A stretch of 64,000 nucleotides of DNA from Ruminococcus sp. AF46-10NS. GTDB lineage: Bacteria > Bacillota > Clostridia > Lachnospirales > Lachnospiraceae. The stretch lies in assembly GCF_003474435.1 (NCBI RefSeq), contig NZ_QRNF01000001.1:98950-162949 (forward strand). The letters run 5' to 3'. The notes under the pieces were generated by a model, which was not told where the DNA came from, did no database searches, and worked only from the letters and a program-made list of their open reading frames with translations. Positions within the stretch are counted from its first letter, which is position 1, and the number at the start of each line of letters is the position of its first letter. This document shows, piece by piece, positions 63,952-64,000 of the stretch. Made by a program: the position numbers and the translations under genes.

Positions 63952-64000
63952 CAAAATAGTGATTTATGCCGCTACAGCCTCGGGATGGAGCGCTTTCCGC

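Noticed and set aside
1..64000. CRISPR arrays, tRNA or rRNA genes, prophage
   Set aside because: No regularly spaced repeats, no cloverleaf or rRNA-like blocks and no phage structural genes were seen by eye.

Overview
The window reads as chromosomal DNA of a Gram-positive anaerobic gut Clostridia, most likely a Lachnospiraceae member close to Blautia / Ruminococcus obeum (inference). The signs are moderate G+C, strong AGGAGG ribosome binding sites, a ZTP riboswitch on formate-tetrahydrofolate ligase, an oxygen-sensitive two-subunit serine dehydratase, YesM/YesN sensor pairs and many hybrid sensor kinases. No rRNA, tRNA, CRISPR array or prophage was seen. One IS607-type insertion sequence is present.

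Layout. 1-2.7 kb: aldehyde and iron-type alcohol dehydrogenase pair (minus strand). 2.9-6.3 kb: AraC regulator and glycogen phosphorylase. 6.5-8.3 kb: NudC-type Nudix hydrolase and TraX-like membrane protein. 8.4-10.2 kb: ammonium transporter and PII protein behind a leader terminator. 10.8-14.7 kb: serine uptake and deamination operon with a divergent LysR. 14.9-18.7 kb: DUF2284 protein, a decayed GGDEF gene and a hybrid sensor kinase. 18.7-27.1 kb: MFS transporter, PucR regulator, polar amino-acid ABC transporter, cytidylate-kinase-like protein, class III aminotransferase and Fe-dehydrogenase, together a likely amino-acid catabolic locus. 27.3-36.1 kb: GH78-like glycosidase, YesM/YesN two-component system and CUT1 sugar ABC transporter. 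36.3-40.9 kb: LysR gene and an AAA-ATPase/PD-(D/E)XK pseudogene split by the IS607 element. 41.2-46.0 kb: small P-loop kinase, OmpR-type two-component system and a thioredoxin-like / CXXC peptide / polyferredoxin redox operon. 46.1-48.1 kb: ZTP riboswitch and fhs. 48.1-52.7 kb: a 31-residue peptide gene, two alkyltransferases, a chimeric gene fossil, MarR-MATE and a CmpB-type membrane protein. 52.8-54.5 kb: bioB-bioY behind a BirA-like operator. 54.7-59.1 kb: Trk/Ktr potassium uptake with a Kdp-like two-component pair. 59.3-64 kb: a cyclic di-GMP-I riboswitch, a solute-binding lipoprotein and hybrid sensor kinase, then fossils of further solute-binding/hybrid sensors.

A quality point affects the whole annotation. 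At least a dozen conserved genes carry one-base indels, mostly a missing base in a run of two to nine identical bases, and adding or removing that base restores a normal protein. These look like consensus errors rather than biology, so such genes are given as single full-length entries with the break position. In contrast, the GGDEF gene, the AAA-ATPase, the pucR/aminotransferase chimera and the terminal sensor fossils have nonsense codons, duplications or large deletions and look truly decayed.

The most interesting regulatory points are these: the c-di-GMP riboswitch in front of a sensor-kinase operon; near-identical leader terminators shared by the ammonium transporter and the amino-acid ABC operon; the IS607 element with its candidate guide-RNA region; the compact redox operon; and the unannotated 31-residue membrane peptide.
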